Assembly: GCA_964006375.1 (NCBI GenBank)
Contig: OZ023262.1
Location: 94,838,976 to 94,902,975 of the forward strand
DNA: 64,000 bases
Direction of reading: 5' to 3'
Source of the DNA: Tillus elongatus
Taxonomy: Eukaryota > Arthropoda > Insecta > Coleoptera > Cleridae
The position numbers and the translations under genes are program-made. Within the stretch, counting starts at the first letter, position 1. Every line of letters begins with the position of its first letter. Positions 43,062 to 54,608 of this stretch are shown here, in pieces. The notes beneath the pieces are model-generated. The model did no database searches. It saw only the letters and a program-made list of their open reading frames with translations, and was not told where the DNA came from.

Positions 43062-46000
43062 ATATAAATTATATATCAGGTGTCCCAAAATTTCCATTTA
43101 TAGTGTGTCCATCTTTAAATATGAAAATTCCTCTGGATACGGGGGCATCGAACAGTGTTATTAACCCTAATGTTGCCGAATGTTTTAGCAAAAATTATTT
43201 TACTGATGACCCGTTTATATTAAAATCTATAGCTGGTACAGTACAAGGTAATTATAGATTAATTGCCCCTATTTTAAGAGAATTTGGGATTAATAACAAA
43301 ATTACATTCTGCGTTGCCAAATGGCATAATAGATTTGATGCTTTAATAGGTTCCTCATTATTTTGAGAATTAAAAGCAAAATTAGATTATGAAAACCAAG
43401 TTCTAAAAATCAATAACATCGAAATACCATTTTTTTTTTTTCGACTTGAATCCCGCGAATTTTAAACCATTTAAACAAATTTGTCGAGATACTATTAAAA
43501 TTCCGGTAAATGTAGAGAATGGCTCCGTTCTGTTACCCGAATGAATGAGTCAACCTTTAGCACCCAAAATTCAATTGCTTTAGCGTGTAATGGTATTTGT
43601 ACGGTTCCTATAGAAAGAAAAACTCCAAATTTAATTCCAATAAATTTTTACGAGCCAATGGAAGTCGAACCAATTGTAGCTTATGACGTACAATCCCACT
43701 TACCTAAAGAAAACAAAGATGATACTTATATCGACATTTTTTATAACGAAAATTCGGATTTAACGTTTACACACACTATTAAACATCATATAAGAACACG
43801 AGATGAAACTCCCATTCATGTAAAGTCATATAGATATCCTTTTCATCTAAAAAACGAGATTCAGTCCCAAATTCAAAAACTTTTAGATAATAAAATAATT
43901 CGCCCTCCCATCTCGCCCTATTCAGCTCCGGTGTGGATCATCCCCAAGAAAATCGATTCTAGCGGTAAACGCAAATGGAGACTTGTTATAGACTATAGAA
44001 GACTAAATGCCAATACTATAGATGACAAGTACCCTTTACCACGCAGAGAGGAAATATTGGACAATCTCGGAAAATGCACATATTTTAGCACTATTGATCT
44101 TGCTCAAGGGTTCCATCAGATAGAACTCACACCCGAGAGTATTGAAAAAACTGCCTCTACCGTTAACAATGGGCATTATGAGTACCTTCGGATCCCGTTC
44201 GGGTTGAAGAACGCGCCGAGCAGTTTTGAACGCATTATCGATATTATTTTCCGGGAATACTTCCATAAATTTTGTTTTGTCTACATGGACGATATCGTAA
44301 TTTTCTCTAAGTCCATCTAAGAACATCTTATACACATAAAACAAGTTTTCCAAAAACTAAGGGAAGTAAATTTAAAGGTACAACTTGATAAGTGTGAATT
44401 TTTGCGTAAAGAGGTAGCTTTTCTCAGACATGTGATATCACGGGACGGGATAAGACCGAATCCCAATAAAATTGTGGCTATTCGAAACTACCCTCTTCCA
44501 AAAAAATCAAAAGCAGATAAAATCCTTCTTAGGTTTGATTGGATATTACCGAAGATTTATAAAAAATTTCGCAAAAATCGTTTATCCATTAACTAAACGC
44601 CTCAAAAAAGACACTCCTATGAACATTGATGATCCCCTATACATCCAAGCTTTCGAGCATGCAAAAGAATTAATTTCTAACTCTCCTATTCTTGCTTACC
44701 CTGACTTTGAAAAAGAATTCTATTTTACAACCGATGCTAGCAACACAGCAATCGGAGCGGTTTTGTCGCAAGAACAAAAGCCTATCGCTTTTTATTCCAG
44801 AGCTCTCAATAGTGCAGAGAAAAATTATTCTACCATCGAAAAAGAGTTGCTTGCTATTGTAACAGCCTGCGAACATTTTCGCCCTTATTTATTTGGCAGA
44901 AAATTCAGCATCGAAACCGATCACAAACCCCTAGTTTGGCTTTTCTCCATCAAAGAACCGAACTCTAGACTAGTAAAATGGCGTCTTAAACTAGAGGAAT
45001 TCTAATATGATATTAAATACAAAAAAGGAAAGGACAACGTTGTTGCCGATGCCCTTTCGCGAATTCCGACTCAAGAAATTAATGCTATTGAAGATGACCC
45101 CTTAGACCTTATGTCACTACTAAATAACGCAGAAGATTTGCAAGAACTTACCGACGAAGATTTACAAAGTCTTGGCATAGAATTACCCATTTCGAGAGAT
45201 CCCGAAACATACGCTACCGTGCACTCTTCTCAGGAACACCCTGTAGGTGTTATACCATTGACAGAAAAACCACTTAACGTTTACTCGCACCAAGTTATTT
45301 TCAAATATGGTCAAAAACACTCTATACAAAAACAGAAGATATTTAAAACTAAGGAAAGAACGATTGTTCATATTTTACAGAAACAAAAACGTCGTGAAAT
45401 AGAACGCTTTATGAAAGAATATCTTAACCCTAACGCTCCTACTGCATTTTATTTTTTGAATGAAGAATTAATGTTAGAAACTATAAATTACGTAAGAAAC
45501 AATCTAAACTCCTCGATTAAATTAGTAAGGTGTGATAAAATGCTTAAAGACATAGAAAACCATTTAGATCAACAAGCGCTTATCAAGTCGAATCATAATG
45601 GCGTTAACGAAACGTTTAATCACTTAAGAAACGAATATTATTAAAAAGTTAAGACACTATTTTACGCACCATAATTACGCTTTAAGGGTAGTTTGCGACC
45701 CTGGTAAAGAATTTGATAATAATGTTCTGAAAGAATATCTAAAGACCTTTAAAATACAACTACACGTTACGTCCCCTCAGAATCCAAATTCAAATTCACC
45801 CATTGAGAGATTTCACTCAACACTCATCGAGAAAGCAAGATGTTTATTAATAGATAATCCTAAAGAAGATATTTTAGAACTAGTAACTACCGCACTTATA
45901 ATTTATAATCAATCAATACACTCTACAACAGGCTATACACCTTTTCACCTCCTATATGGACCCTTTGATAAATTAGATCCTATAGATCCCACAGCTACAG

Positions 46001-46362
46001 TTTATGAGGAATATAATTCCAAACGACTTAAATAAATCATCCCCTTTTATAATGAGATATATAAAAAAACTAAAGAAAAATTAAGCAAAAATTTAGAAAA
46101 ATTAAATGAAGCACGAGAAAGTGTACCCATTATAAATGAAGAAAAACTAGCTATTAAAACTCCTCGAGTGAAAAAACTAGATTCCCCTTACAAAATTCAC
46201 AAAAATGTAAAACAAAAGGGTATAAAAATTAGTCTACCCCTTAGCAGAAAGAAACAAGCACATGTTAGTAATGTAAAACGAGTAAGGAAAAAATTTGTGT
46301 TTCAGAACGATACTAGCGCTCCTGGTACGTCCGATCCCGGCCCTTCAAATCCATCCCGCTAA
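43061..46362 (+). pseudogene. pol: pol-like gene of the errantivirus-like element, multiply broken
   Basis: Protease: LDTGASNSVI (about 43133). RT: block at 43970-44320 with VIDYRRLN, STIDLAQGFHQI and YMDD (about 44285). RNase H: TTDASNTAIGAVL and YSTIEKELLAI (about 44730-44870). Integrase: only the later core is visible (DPGKEFDN near 45700, then ERFHSTL). The zinc-binding HHCC part and first Asp region are missing across a deletion near 45645. Breaks: stop at 43364-43366; frame change near a T run at 43430-43442; stop at 44318-44320; frame change near 44515; stop at 45003-45005; stop at 45642-45644; stop near 46032. The C-terminal basic stretch is at 46168-46362. Non-functional. Confidence 0.8.
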
Positions 46363-47719
46363 AACTAATGGATATTTTAAAGACCCGATAGGTGTCGCTA
46401 AAATAATCAATCATTTTCATCGAATCTATTTTTATTTCAACGTTACTTTATTGGAAGAAAATTATCAAAATTGTATCAGAAATAGAGAATTGCTTAGTAA
46501 ACATTCTTACCCCTATCAACAAATAATCAATAAGCAAATAAACGATATCGAAAATGAACTTTCTAAACTAACTCACTCTCGTAACAAAAGAGGTCTAATT
46601 AACGGTCTAGGATCTGTGATCAGAACAATAACAGGTAATCTCGATCAGGACGATCTCAAAGAAATTAACAAAAATTTAGATTTGTTATTTTCAAATCAAA
46701 ATGGACTTATGTCACAAGTTTCCGACTTGGTATCTTTTGCTTCTCTAATAACTGATAGATTTGAACATGAACAAGACGTGATCAATAAAAACCTTGATCT
46801 CATTAAACAATCTTTTAAAGAGCTTAAGGAGTTTCAACATCAGATAGGTTTATACAGCTTCCAAAAATCTCTAAATGATAATCTTTTAGAGCACATAAAA
46901 ATCCTTCAGAGAACAATTAGTCTTGCTTTCAATGGCCATACTAATATAGAGATTTTCACTTCTCGCGATTTAACCCACATAAGTGACCATTTAAAACTAA
47001 TCTATAGCAATGCTGAACTGATAAGCTTTGACCGCAATCACATATTTAAAATTTTAGAATTTACTCAACTTAATTTAATTGCATTTAGGATAACTATTGT
47101 ATGTCAATTAAAAATCCCGATTTTACATCCGACCTCTCGCTCCTATTACCACATTATACCTGTCCCTTACCAAAATACCCTTCTTGTACCTCCGAGCTCT
47201 TATTACTTAGAGACTCCCGATAAGAACTTGTGGACAAAAGAACACTGCCCTAGAATTGAAGAAGCTATAATATGCAAAGATGAATTCTTCGAAGAAGACT
47301 GTTTCCTGAACCAGCTCAAGAACTGCACCCTTGCCAAAGTAATCAACCAATTTTCATACTCAGTACAGCTCTACAATGGCAACGTCCTGGCAATAACCAA
47401 TCAACCTCAAGAGTTCACAGAACAGTGCCCACAAAGTTTGAAAAGACATCGTTTAGAAGAAACCAGCGTGCTAACTGCAGTAGCCGAATGCAGAATAATA
47501 ATTAATGGAAATACCTATGAAGACACCCATCAAAATATAACCTGGGAACAAGAAACATTGATTCCCCTCAATAAATCAATAGCGACGATCCAATATAGAC
47601 CAATACATCTCAAGGACAACGTCAAGCTAAAACAACATCTTCAGAAGATTCACTCTACCCGTATACACCCACTGGTACACAGCACCCACACACAGCAGTT
47701 TACCGAAAATCAAGCATAA
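46295..47719 (+). CDS. env: Env-like open frame of the errantivirus-like element
   Basis: The open frame of about 474 codons overlaps the end of pol, as env does in errantiviruses. A basic RNKR site near codons 96-99 is followed by a glycine-rich hydrophobic segment. This is the layout of a cleaved fusion-type envelope protein related to the insect Gypsy and baculovirus F group. The first codon is GTG. A TTTGTGTTTCAG acceptor-like site at 46294-46305 and a donor-like GTAAGT at 41677, after a small leader frame, hint at a spliced transcript, though the simple joining does not keep frame. No C-terminal membrane span is visible, so this copy is probably damaged despite lacking stops. Confidence 0.65.
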   Translation: MCFRTILALLVRPIPALQIHPAKTNGYFKDPIGVAKIINHFHRIYFYFNVTLLEENYQNCIRNRELLSKHSYPYQQIINKQINDIENELSKLTHSRNKRGLINGLGSVIRTITGNLDQDDLKEINKNLDLLFSNQNGLMSQVSDLVSFASLITDRFEHEQDVINKNLDLIKQSFKELKEFQHQIGLYSFQKSLNDNLLEHIKILQRTISLAFNGHTNIEIFTSRDLTHISDHLKLIYSNAELISFDRNHIFKILEFTQLNLIAFRITIVCQLKIPILHPTSRSYYHIIPVPYQNTLLVPPSSYYLETPDKNLWTKEHCPRIEEAIICKDEFFEEDCFLNQLKNCTLAKVINQFSYSVQLYNGNVLAITNQPQEFTEQCPQSLKRHRLEETSVLTAVAECRIIINGNTYEDTHQNITWEQETLIPLNKSIATIQYRPIHLKDNVKLKQHLQKIHSTRIHPLVHSTHTQQFTENQA

Positions 47720-47758
47720 TCGAAAGAACGAGGGCGTTCTTGTATCTGAGGATGGAGG

Positions 47759-48070
47759 AGTTAAGTTAGAACGAAACCCTTTGGCCTAGTCGATCACAAC
47801 CAGTCATCATAAGGAAAGTGCAATGAACAGCTTACTCAACATATTAAGTTACTTCGCATGTGATAGTGTTTCTACACAGCACGGAGTGTGTGATCTTGCA
47901 AGAGACGTTATAATCATTATTACGGAAACATTAGACGTGTTCACTGTAATATTCACTCGCTCCTGTAATTTATACAACACTTGTAAAATTCAGAGCATTT
48001 ATATTATTATAAGTAATTAGTTATTAAATGTAGTTTGCCTGTCTGTTTATATCTTAAATAAAACCTTTTT
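47759..48070 (+). repeat. 3' LTR of errantivirus-like element, truncated
   Basis: Matches 41168-41479. It stops at CCTTTTT, where the sequence switches to a module L unit of the composite repeat (TTTTTGAGATAAG), sharing a run of T at the junction. Confidence 0.85.
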
Positions 48071-48227
48071 GAGATAAGAATTTTTTTCGAATGAAAACTA
48101 AAAATTTTCCCGGAAAACCTCGTCCGATTTTCCTGGCTAACGAACTTATCCAAGCCATTTAGAAAAGAAAGGTACATGCCAAATTTTATCAAAATCGGCC
48201 CATTATTTTTTGAGTTATAGGTGTGAT

Positions 48228-48232
<5 letters not shown>
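48066..48232 (+). repeat. Composite repeat, end of module L
   Basis: Same 140-bp unit as in the triplication at 22262-22600, ending TTTTTTGAGTTATAGGTGTG and a TA array. Confidence 0.8.

Positions 48233-48300
<68 letters not shown>
48233..48300. repeat. (TA)n microsatellite, 68 bp
   Basis: Follows module L; no module R on the other side. Confidence 0.97.
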
Positions 48301-48303
<3 letters not shown>

Positions 48304-48599
48304 CTATAGATAGCAAATATGTCAGAAAATTAGAAACATTATTATGGAGTAAAAATGGCCATAAAATTAATACGTCCTAATATTTAGAAGCCCTGTATAA
48401 TTGAGAGTGTAAAATATTTTAGGTTTAAATAAGAAATTGCATTAGGTAGAAGAATAGAGAACAATGATTTCTTTTTACATGTAGTACATTTTAAGTTCAC
48501 TAAGCAAAAGTCGTTGGAATACAATGGAACACAGAACAATATCCTAGTTTTTATTTATAGAGTTTTAATAGAATATAACGATTTTATTTGATCATACCA
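48301..48599. other. No gene seen
   Basis: AT-rich; one CCCTGTATAATT motif near 48391. Confidence 0.4.
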
Positions 48600-49170
48600 A
48601 AAACTCAGAAAATAATGGGCCGATTTTGATCAAATTTGGTCAGTACCTCCCTTTTGCGAGCGGCTTGGACAAGTTCGTTAGCCAGCAAAATTGGCTCAGG
48701 TTTTCCCGGAAAATAGTGTGTTTTCTTTCGTAAAAAATGTATATCTCCGGAGAAAGCAAAATAAGGGTGACCAAATTTGGTACGCGTGTTTGTATTGTGA
48801 CCCACGTGCCAAAATATATGTCAGTAAGTTAAAAGACAAAAAAGTTACAGGCATTTAAACAATTAAAAATGAGGTTTTTCTCAAAACGTCGAAGTCGTGA
48901 TTTGAAACGTCAAAATTGGCAACATTTAGGCAAAGGACCTGAAACATATACGACTGTCGCAAGTGTTCTGCACCCTTATGTTATTTCATTTTTGTATTTT
49001 TTATCGAATTATGATGCACGTTTGTAAGAAATAAACTCGAGACGCAGTAAGTGCGTTTTGGTAGCGAATTAAATCCTTCAAATTTCAATAACTCAATTTG
49101 CTTTTAACCAAACGTTAGTAGGTTTGGTAACCAATTCACCAGGTTCCTTCCATTCCGCGCTTGCTGCGTC
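48600..49170 (-). repeat. Composite repeat, inverted: module L and unit fragment
   Basis: Reverse-complement module L at 48600-48955 (AATAATGGGCCGATTTTGAT, GCTTGGACAAGTTCGTTAGC, TTCTCAAAACGTC). At 49030-49170 is a version of the inverted-repeat unit with both termini (GACGCAGTAAGTGCGTTTTG and CGCTTGCTGCGTC) but a shortened interior. Confidence 0.75.
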
Positions 49171-49432
49171 ACGACTTTGGTGCGTTGTCATGTATCTATT
49201 TGGTAGGTGGAAGTGTGGAAAAGTTAAGAAGATATCAAGTTTTAACGACACTCGTTGTGATAACTTATTCATTATTATTTGCTGTTATCAGAGTTTTATC
49301 TCAGTATAGATTTGGAATTCAGTGAATAAATAAAATAATGTTAAATCATCAATTAATTTCAATTATTGCCTACCGAGTAAATTAATTCATAAAGTGGCAC
49401 ATTTAACCGAAATTGAGAGAATATAGATACTA

Positions 49433-50420
49433 ATGATGATTGGATATGGCGACAGGCTTAGAAGTCATCAGGAAGCATGCAAGTTATTTAAGCAACAACA
49501 TCCTGGCGGTACGCCAATTTCAAGATCTACAGTAAGTATATTTGTTGCCAAATTCACAGAAACGGGATCCGTAAAAGATTTGCCTCGACAAGGTCAACCT
49601 AGAGTGAGTGGAAAAGTCAGATTGGATATATTGCCCCAATTTGAAGAAAATCCTCACCATTCTGCAACGCAACTAGCCCTATATAACAACGTGGACCAAT
49701 TTTTAGTGATAAAATTATTCACAGGAGAGCAGTATGGTCCTTACAAAGTGCAATTGATACACAAGTTAAACGATAATGATTCACACGCTACTTGTAGTTT
49801 TGGTGACAATTAAAGTTTCACAGCGATGAATTTTCTTAATAATGTTATGGTTTCTGATGAAGACACTTTTTGCCTTAATAGGACTGTAAAGCGTCACAAC
49901 TCAAGATATTGGTCATGGAAAAATCCTCATTGAACTCAACACTGTCACAGTCAACGTCATGGAAAAGTGAATGTATGGATGGGAATAATTGGCCTTACTT
50001 TTTTCAAGGAAATCTTACAGCAGCACGTTACGTAAGTTTCTGTCGATTGAATTTAGTGCAGTCATTTCTCCAAATAATCACAAGGCAGATGTGCCCCATC
50101 AGAATGTTTGCTTTCAGCAAGACAGGGCGTGTCCTCAGTTTGGTGTAGATACCCGTCAATATCTAGATGCCACATTTCCTGAACGATGGATAGGGTGTCG
50201 AGGGGCAATTGAGTGGCCACCGAGTTTCCCAGACTTGACACCCTTGGATTTTTTATGTGAGGTTATTTAAAACTGAAAGTTTATTTCAACAGACCAAATA
50301 ATTTAGAGGAGCTAAAGCAAATAATTCGCGCTGAAGTGGAGCAGTGTACAAAGTGATTAGACTCGTATCGGTGGAGGCCAAATGGTAGGTGGTAAACACT
50401 GGCTAGGTTTTGTTTGTTTT
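49433..50420 (+). pseudogene. Mariner-like transposase remnant
   Basis: The N-terminal DNA-binding region (49433-49700) includes SHQEACKLFKQQHPGG, a TETGSVKDLPRQGQPR stretch and HHSATQLA, the helix-turn-helix style of insect IS630/mariner proteins. Catalytic parts are scattered: FQQDRACP (second Asp, about 50117) and FPDLTPLDF (third Asp region, about 50230). The first Asp block is degraded, and there are frameshifts near 49700 and 49815 and several stops after 50268. Same broad family as the relics at 10.8 and 24.6 kb. Non-coding mariner end sequence continues to about 50760. Confidence 0.75.
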
Positions 50421-50986
50421 TCTTGACTCAATTTTTTTTTTCATTAAACGTATGTTTCAATTTTTTTAAGTAAATAAGCCTATTTTTTCAGAAAAAAAAA
50501 GTTTTGTAAGGTACCAATTTTTTTCATCATCATTTGAGTAGTAAACAGGTCTATAGAGAAACATAAAAAAAATATGGTTGTCACTTGAAAAAACTTATGA
50601 CGACGTCACCATTCAGAACTGGGTGACGTTATAAATGTAATTTTTGCGTCAGAAGTTGGCAATTCAAAAGATGAAATTGACCTGTCGGAGCTTTTTTCTT
50701 GAAAAAAATTGAATAACGCATTTATGAATTACGTTCCAAACTTTATCACCATACTGTATATGCCGACGACTACTTGGATTGATTCTAGACATCCTTGAAA
50801 ACGCGAATTTCGTTAGGCCGTACAAGTTGTTATTTTTACTTGACTTAAAACTGTAACATTTATATATTGCCATTGAGCTGTTTTCATTCCTTTATATCAG
50901 AGTGGTGAGCTATTCATCACTATTCATCATTCATCAATCGAGCTTATTGGGAATCTACATTCGGGTTCAAATAACCGTTGATTGCA
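50421..50986. other. Mariner 3' flank and unassigned sequence
   Basis: 50480-50760 matches the inverted fragment at 40130-40600. After that only AT-rich sequence with an ATTCATCA minisatellite-like stretch (50908-50937). Confidence 0.5.
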
Positions 50987-51256
50987 ATGAAACAGCTAGT
51001 TTTCAGTACACTCAGTCTGAGCTTTTATTTGTGCCAACAGAACGGAGCTTTTTCAGGGATTGACCGTATTGGCTTGATGTTGTCAGCAACTGCTGCATAC
51101 AACACTCCTTATCGCGTTTATCAGCCACCCTCCATTGCCATGACTCGTTTTCGTACGGAGATCGAACAAAATTCTTGTTATAAAAACCCCCGCCCTCCCA
51201 GACCGGAAGCGAGATATCAACTTGGTCTCTGTGTTATCAGCGACAGAGCAATTTGA
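50987..51256 (+). CDS. Small hypothetical ORF with signal-peptide-like start
   Basis: 89 codons from an ATG to a stop. The first 22 residues are hydrophobic after a Lys (MKQLVFSTLSLSF...), like a secretion signal, and the remainder is rich in P, R and Y with two Cys. I recognise no family. It lies between a mariner relic and a LINE remnant with no visible splice partner or poly(A) signal, so it could be chance or part of an undetected mobile element. Confidence 0.2.
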   Translation: MKQLVFSTLSLSFYLCQQNGAFSGIDRIGLMLSATAAYNTPYRVYQPPSIAMTRFRTEIEQNSCYKNPRPPRPEARYQLGLCVISDRAI

Positions 51257-52214
51257 AACGAAGCCAAATGTTTCGCCATTCTCTGATATTCACACCATAG
51301 TCGAATAACTGATTGGAATTTGACCGAAATTAACAGTTTAACCGGTTCGCGCTTTGAATCCCACATTTCAGATCAAACTGATTTTGATACATTATCTCCT
51401 GAACAATTACATAAATTATTATAACCATTAGATTCACCCGAATGTCGTATAAAAACAGCAGGTTCGTTATCGTAGCGAATTTTCATAATTTTAGTAATAT
51501 TATACCCTAAGTGAAGAAAAGTATAAAAAGTTGTAGTCGTACAAACATAAGGTAGTAGACAAATATTATCTTTTTTTTTATTGCCTGAAGAAGCGGCAAT
51601 TTTTACAAAATTGATAGTGACAGTTCCAAAAAGTTTTATATAGTTATATAATTAGGCCTTACATCTTTAACTATATTGTGTAGCTTAAGTACATACAGCA
51701 GCGAAATCCTATTTGTACAATACATTTTAATATGTATATCCAAAACAATTATACTATACAAATCACAACTTACGTTGTCGAATATCCGAATAGCCTCGAC
51801 CTGTTTGACCCTATTTATATTACATTCAAATAGCTTCTTTTTATAGACAGTTCCTTGAAATCCTGTTAATTTTATCTTTTAATATAATGTCACCCAAATA
51901 ATTTGACATTCCGTTGATTACTAAAACTATTGACTATTGTGATTCAATATATTTATATTTGTTTATTCTATTGAACCTTTATGTGTTTTTTTAACAAAGG
52001 GATATTTTGCGTCTTTTTTTATACCCAGTTAAATCTAATTTCAAAAAAAAATTAGGTTAGAATTATTCCACCAAACATAACTCAAATATTGTATCTGTAG
52101 TTTGATGGCAATACACAAGTTAAATTGAGTAAAAATGTATTAACGAGTGTCGAAGATATAGTACTAGCATTTTCAAAATAAAGATTTGCAATTTTCCATT
52201 AAAAACTTGACTAA
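51257..52214. other. No gene; fragment of inverted-repeat unit
   Basis: A short piece at about 51465-51495 (CGTTATCGTAGCGAATTTTC) matches the unit terminus, and 51870-51960 resembles 35090-35140. Nothing else recognised. Confidence 0.4.
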
Positions 52215-53756
52215 GGGAACTGGCCTGGATACACTGCTTCCCAACATAAGGGAGGTATTCCGGGCCAGCCTGGCGTGGGGCTACGTCCCATAGGACTGGC
52301 GCCGGGTTAGGGGGGGGGGGTCTTCATTCCCAAGACGGGAAGGGAGGACTACACGCTGGCCAAGGCTTACAGGCTAATCAGCCTTACATCATTCCTACTT
52401 AAGGCATTAGAAAAGATTGTAGATAAGTTTATGTTGGGAGACATCCTAAAGGATCACCCCTTCCATAAAGGTCAGTACGCGTACCAGCGGGGGAAGTCGA
52501 CGGAAACGGCGCTCCATGCTGTGACGCGGAAAGTGGAAATACACTACGGGGAGAGCACATTTGATGTGTTCTTCGATATGGAGGGGGCCTTTGATAAGGC
52601 AAGGACGGATACGGTTTGTACCGCCCTACAGGAAAGGGGAACGCCGAGGTCCCTAATAAGCTGGGTGGCGAGCATGCCGGAGGACAGGAGAGTTTTGATG
52701 ACCTTGGGGGGCCGGGGGCTGGACGTCGGGGTGACGGGCGGCTTCCTTCAGGGCAGCTGCCTTTCGCCCCATATATGGTGTCTGGTCATGGATGGTCTCT
52801 TGGAGCGGCTCTCCGAGAACGGCTTCTACGCCCAGGCGTACGCTGATGATGGGCTGGTCTTAGTCACCGGCAAATTCCTCGGCGTCGTCTGCGAATGCAT
52901 GCAAGCTGCCTGTAGCATAATCTAAATGTGGTGTGGTCAGCTCTCTCCGTAAACCCGGCGTAGACGGAGATGATCCTATTTACCAAGAAGAGGAAGGTAG
53001 AGGGGTTCAGAGCGCCCGTGATGTTTAGAAAACCTTTAGCTTTAGGGCGGGAGGTCAAATATCTGGGGGTGATCCTGGACTCCAAACTAACATGGGGGTC
53101 GAAAATAGAACGGGTTGTAAGGAAGGGAGTAGCGACCCTCTGGCAGCTGCGTCGAGTGATAGGGAGGATCCTTCACTGGATCTACACTGCGATCGTCAGG
53201 CCGAGAATCCTCTATGGGACGTTGGTCTGGTGGTGCGGTGTAAACCAAACTACCAGCAGGAAGCTGGCCAAACTCTAAAGGCTGGCAATCCTGAGTATCA
53301 CAGGCGCTATGAGGACGACACCCTGAGCCGCGCTAGATCTCCTGTTGATGCTGCCACCGCTTCCCATTTGTATCAGGAGGGAGGCGATGGCGTCGCATCT
53401 CAGAATGCGTGACGCAGGAAACTGGTGCGGAGAATGAGCAGTAATAGGCAATGCAAAAGTCGCCAAGGAGGTGGAAAAGGAAATTCCCATCTCCGCCATA
53501 AAGGTGCGGGATGGCGAGGATGATATTAGGTTGACTAGGCCATACACCTTCAGGATCCCGAGTAGGGATCAGTGGAGGGAAAATGAGGTTGAATTCCAGC
53601 CCGCAAGCCTGGTCTGGTTCACCGACGGATCGCGGCTGGAGGACCAGCAATCCTCCGGGGCAGGAATATACATCGAGGGCCTGGGGGTGCGCAAGAGCTA
53701 TGCCCTAGGTACATATACCACGGCATACAAAAAATGCGCTCCTGGAGAGACCGCTA
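52215..53756 (+). pseudogene. Decayed R1/I-like LINE RT-RNase H, second copy
   Basis: Related to the protein at 2-1951. From about 52240 a thumb-to-fingers region with LAKAYRLISLTSFLLKALEK, then 52431-52925 with YQRGKSTETALHA, FFDMEGAFDKA (motif A), GSCLSPHIWCLVMDG (motif B) and YADD (motif C, about 52841). A stop at about 52923 and a frame change lead to 52970-53278 (KYLGVILDSKLTW). More breaks follow, then the RNase H start (LVWFTDGSRLE, about 53610). It ends within RNase H where module R begins at about 53757. High GC compared with flanks. Confidence 0.8.
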
Positions 53757-53849
53757 CTTTTCAATTGGTTTCATCACATGAGCGCCAACTAGGTCCTCTA
53801 AAACCCACATCCGGGGTTCGTTTCATATTTTATTCGTTTATGTATATAT
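53757..53849 (-). repeat. Composite repeat, module R, inverted, with short TA
   Basis: Reverse complement of module R (TCACATGAGCGCCAACTAGG, ACCCACATCCGGGGTTCG), ending in a residual GTATATATA. It truncates the LINE on its left and meets a Penelope-like fragment on its right. Confidence 0.75.
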
Positions 53850-54077
53850 AACCACGCTGACAAATCTACATTTGCAAGACATATTATTGATACCGAACAT
53901 AGACCTACAGTAAATAACCGCATACAACCACTACATTTTTATAATGACAAACGTAAGCTAGACTTTTTTGAAGCTTTGGAAGTCAAAAAGCATACACACG
54001 ACAATAGCTACGTTGTTTTAAACGAGCAAACTGATTTAATAAATTCCCCTTTCTTGGATATTCTTCTTTCTAGTTAA
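53850..54077 (+). pseudogene. C-terminal fragment of a Penelope-like element
   Basis: An open stretch of about 75 codons to a stop at 54075-54077. It reads like the tail of the GIY-YIG endonuclease of Penelope-like retroelements: KSTFARHIIDTEH, RKLDFFEALEVKKH and LNEQTDLINSPFL. The reverse transcriptase and the catalytic GIY-YIG start are absent. The sequence begins flush at the residual TA tract of module R. Recognition rests on motif style, not on a search. Confidence 0.5.
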
Positions 54078-54598
54078 ATAAGTCAAAGAAAATAAATTTT
54101 ACTATTCTTTCAACTAAGTTGTAACAAAATAATGAGTTGATGTATGTCGATATTTTCGTTGTATAGAGACTACTTTTATACTGTTATTGTTCAGTTTTTT
54201 TTTATTGTTGTAACTGTTATCATAGTTATTATAGGCTAGTTATATTTTTATGTTAAATATTAACATACATCACGTAGACATTTTGAAAGCCTCATCTGTC
54301 ATATGTGTTTCATTTTTATTTTCAATTTGATAAATTTTTTGATCAAAACATCATATCATAACATAGCAACAGATCTTTATTTGTAGTTGTCATGATTTCT
54401 AATTCAATTTTTATCTGTCTGAGAATGATGTCAAGCAGCGAAACTATAGTCACAGAAATGTTGAAGAACATCCTAGAACTTCCAGAATTCGTAAGGGCCA
54501 CTTAATCCAGTTAGCTTACGCGCTGGCTACGTCCTTCACTTACAAAAACGAAAACCAACAGTGAAGCCAGAGAAGTAGTCTCCAAGTCTGTATGTAAT
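54078..54598. other. No gene; possible 3' end of the Penelope-like element
   Basis: AT-rich. Around 54418-54455 the text CTGAGAATGATGTCAAGCAG followed by CGAAAC resembles sequence near Penelope-like termini. Ends in a short (AT) run at 54598-54608. Confidence 0.35.
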
Positions 54599-54608
54599 AT
54601 ATATATAT

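Larger units (their letters stand above)
41168..48070 (+). mobile_element. Errantivirus-like LTR element, defective
   Basis: An endogenous Gypsy-group element with gag, pol and env regions between direct repeats that start AGTTAAG. That start, and insertion in a TA tract, are typical of the errantivirus branch. A primer-binding-like TGGCGCTGAGAAC (41512-41524) and a purine tract (GAGGATGGAGGAG, 47748-47760) sit where expected. Gag and pol carry several stops and frameshifts, and part of the integrase is missing. The 3' LTR lacks about its last 30 bp. The element cannot function on its own. Confidence 0.85.

Noticed and set aside
54418..54455. Hammerhead ribozyme in the Penelope-like end
   Set aside because: The CTGA and GAAAC parts are present, but the contiguous CTGATGA core and pairing stems are not.
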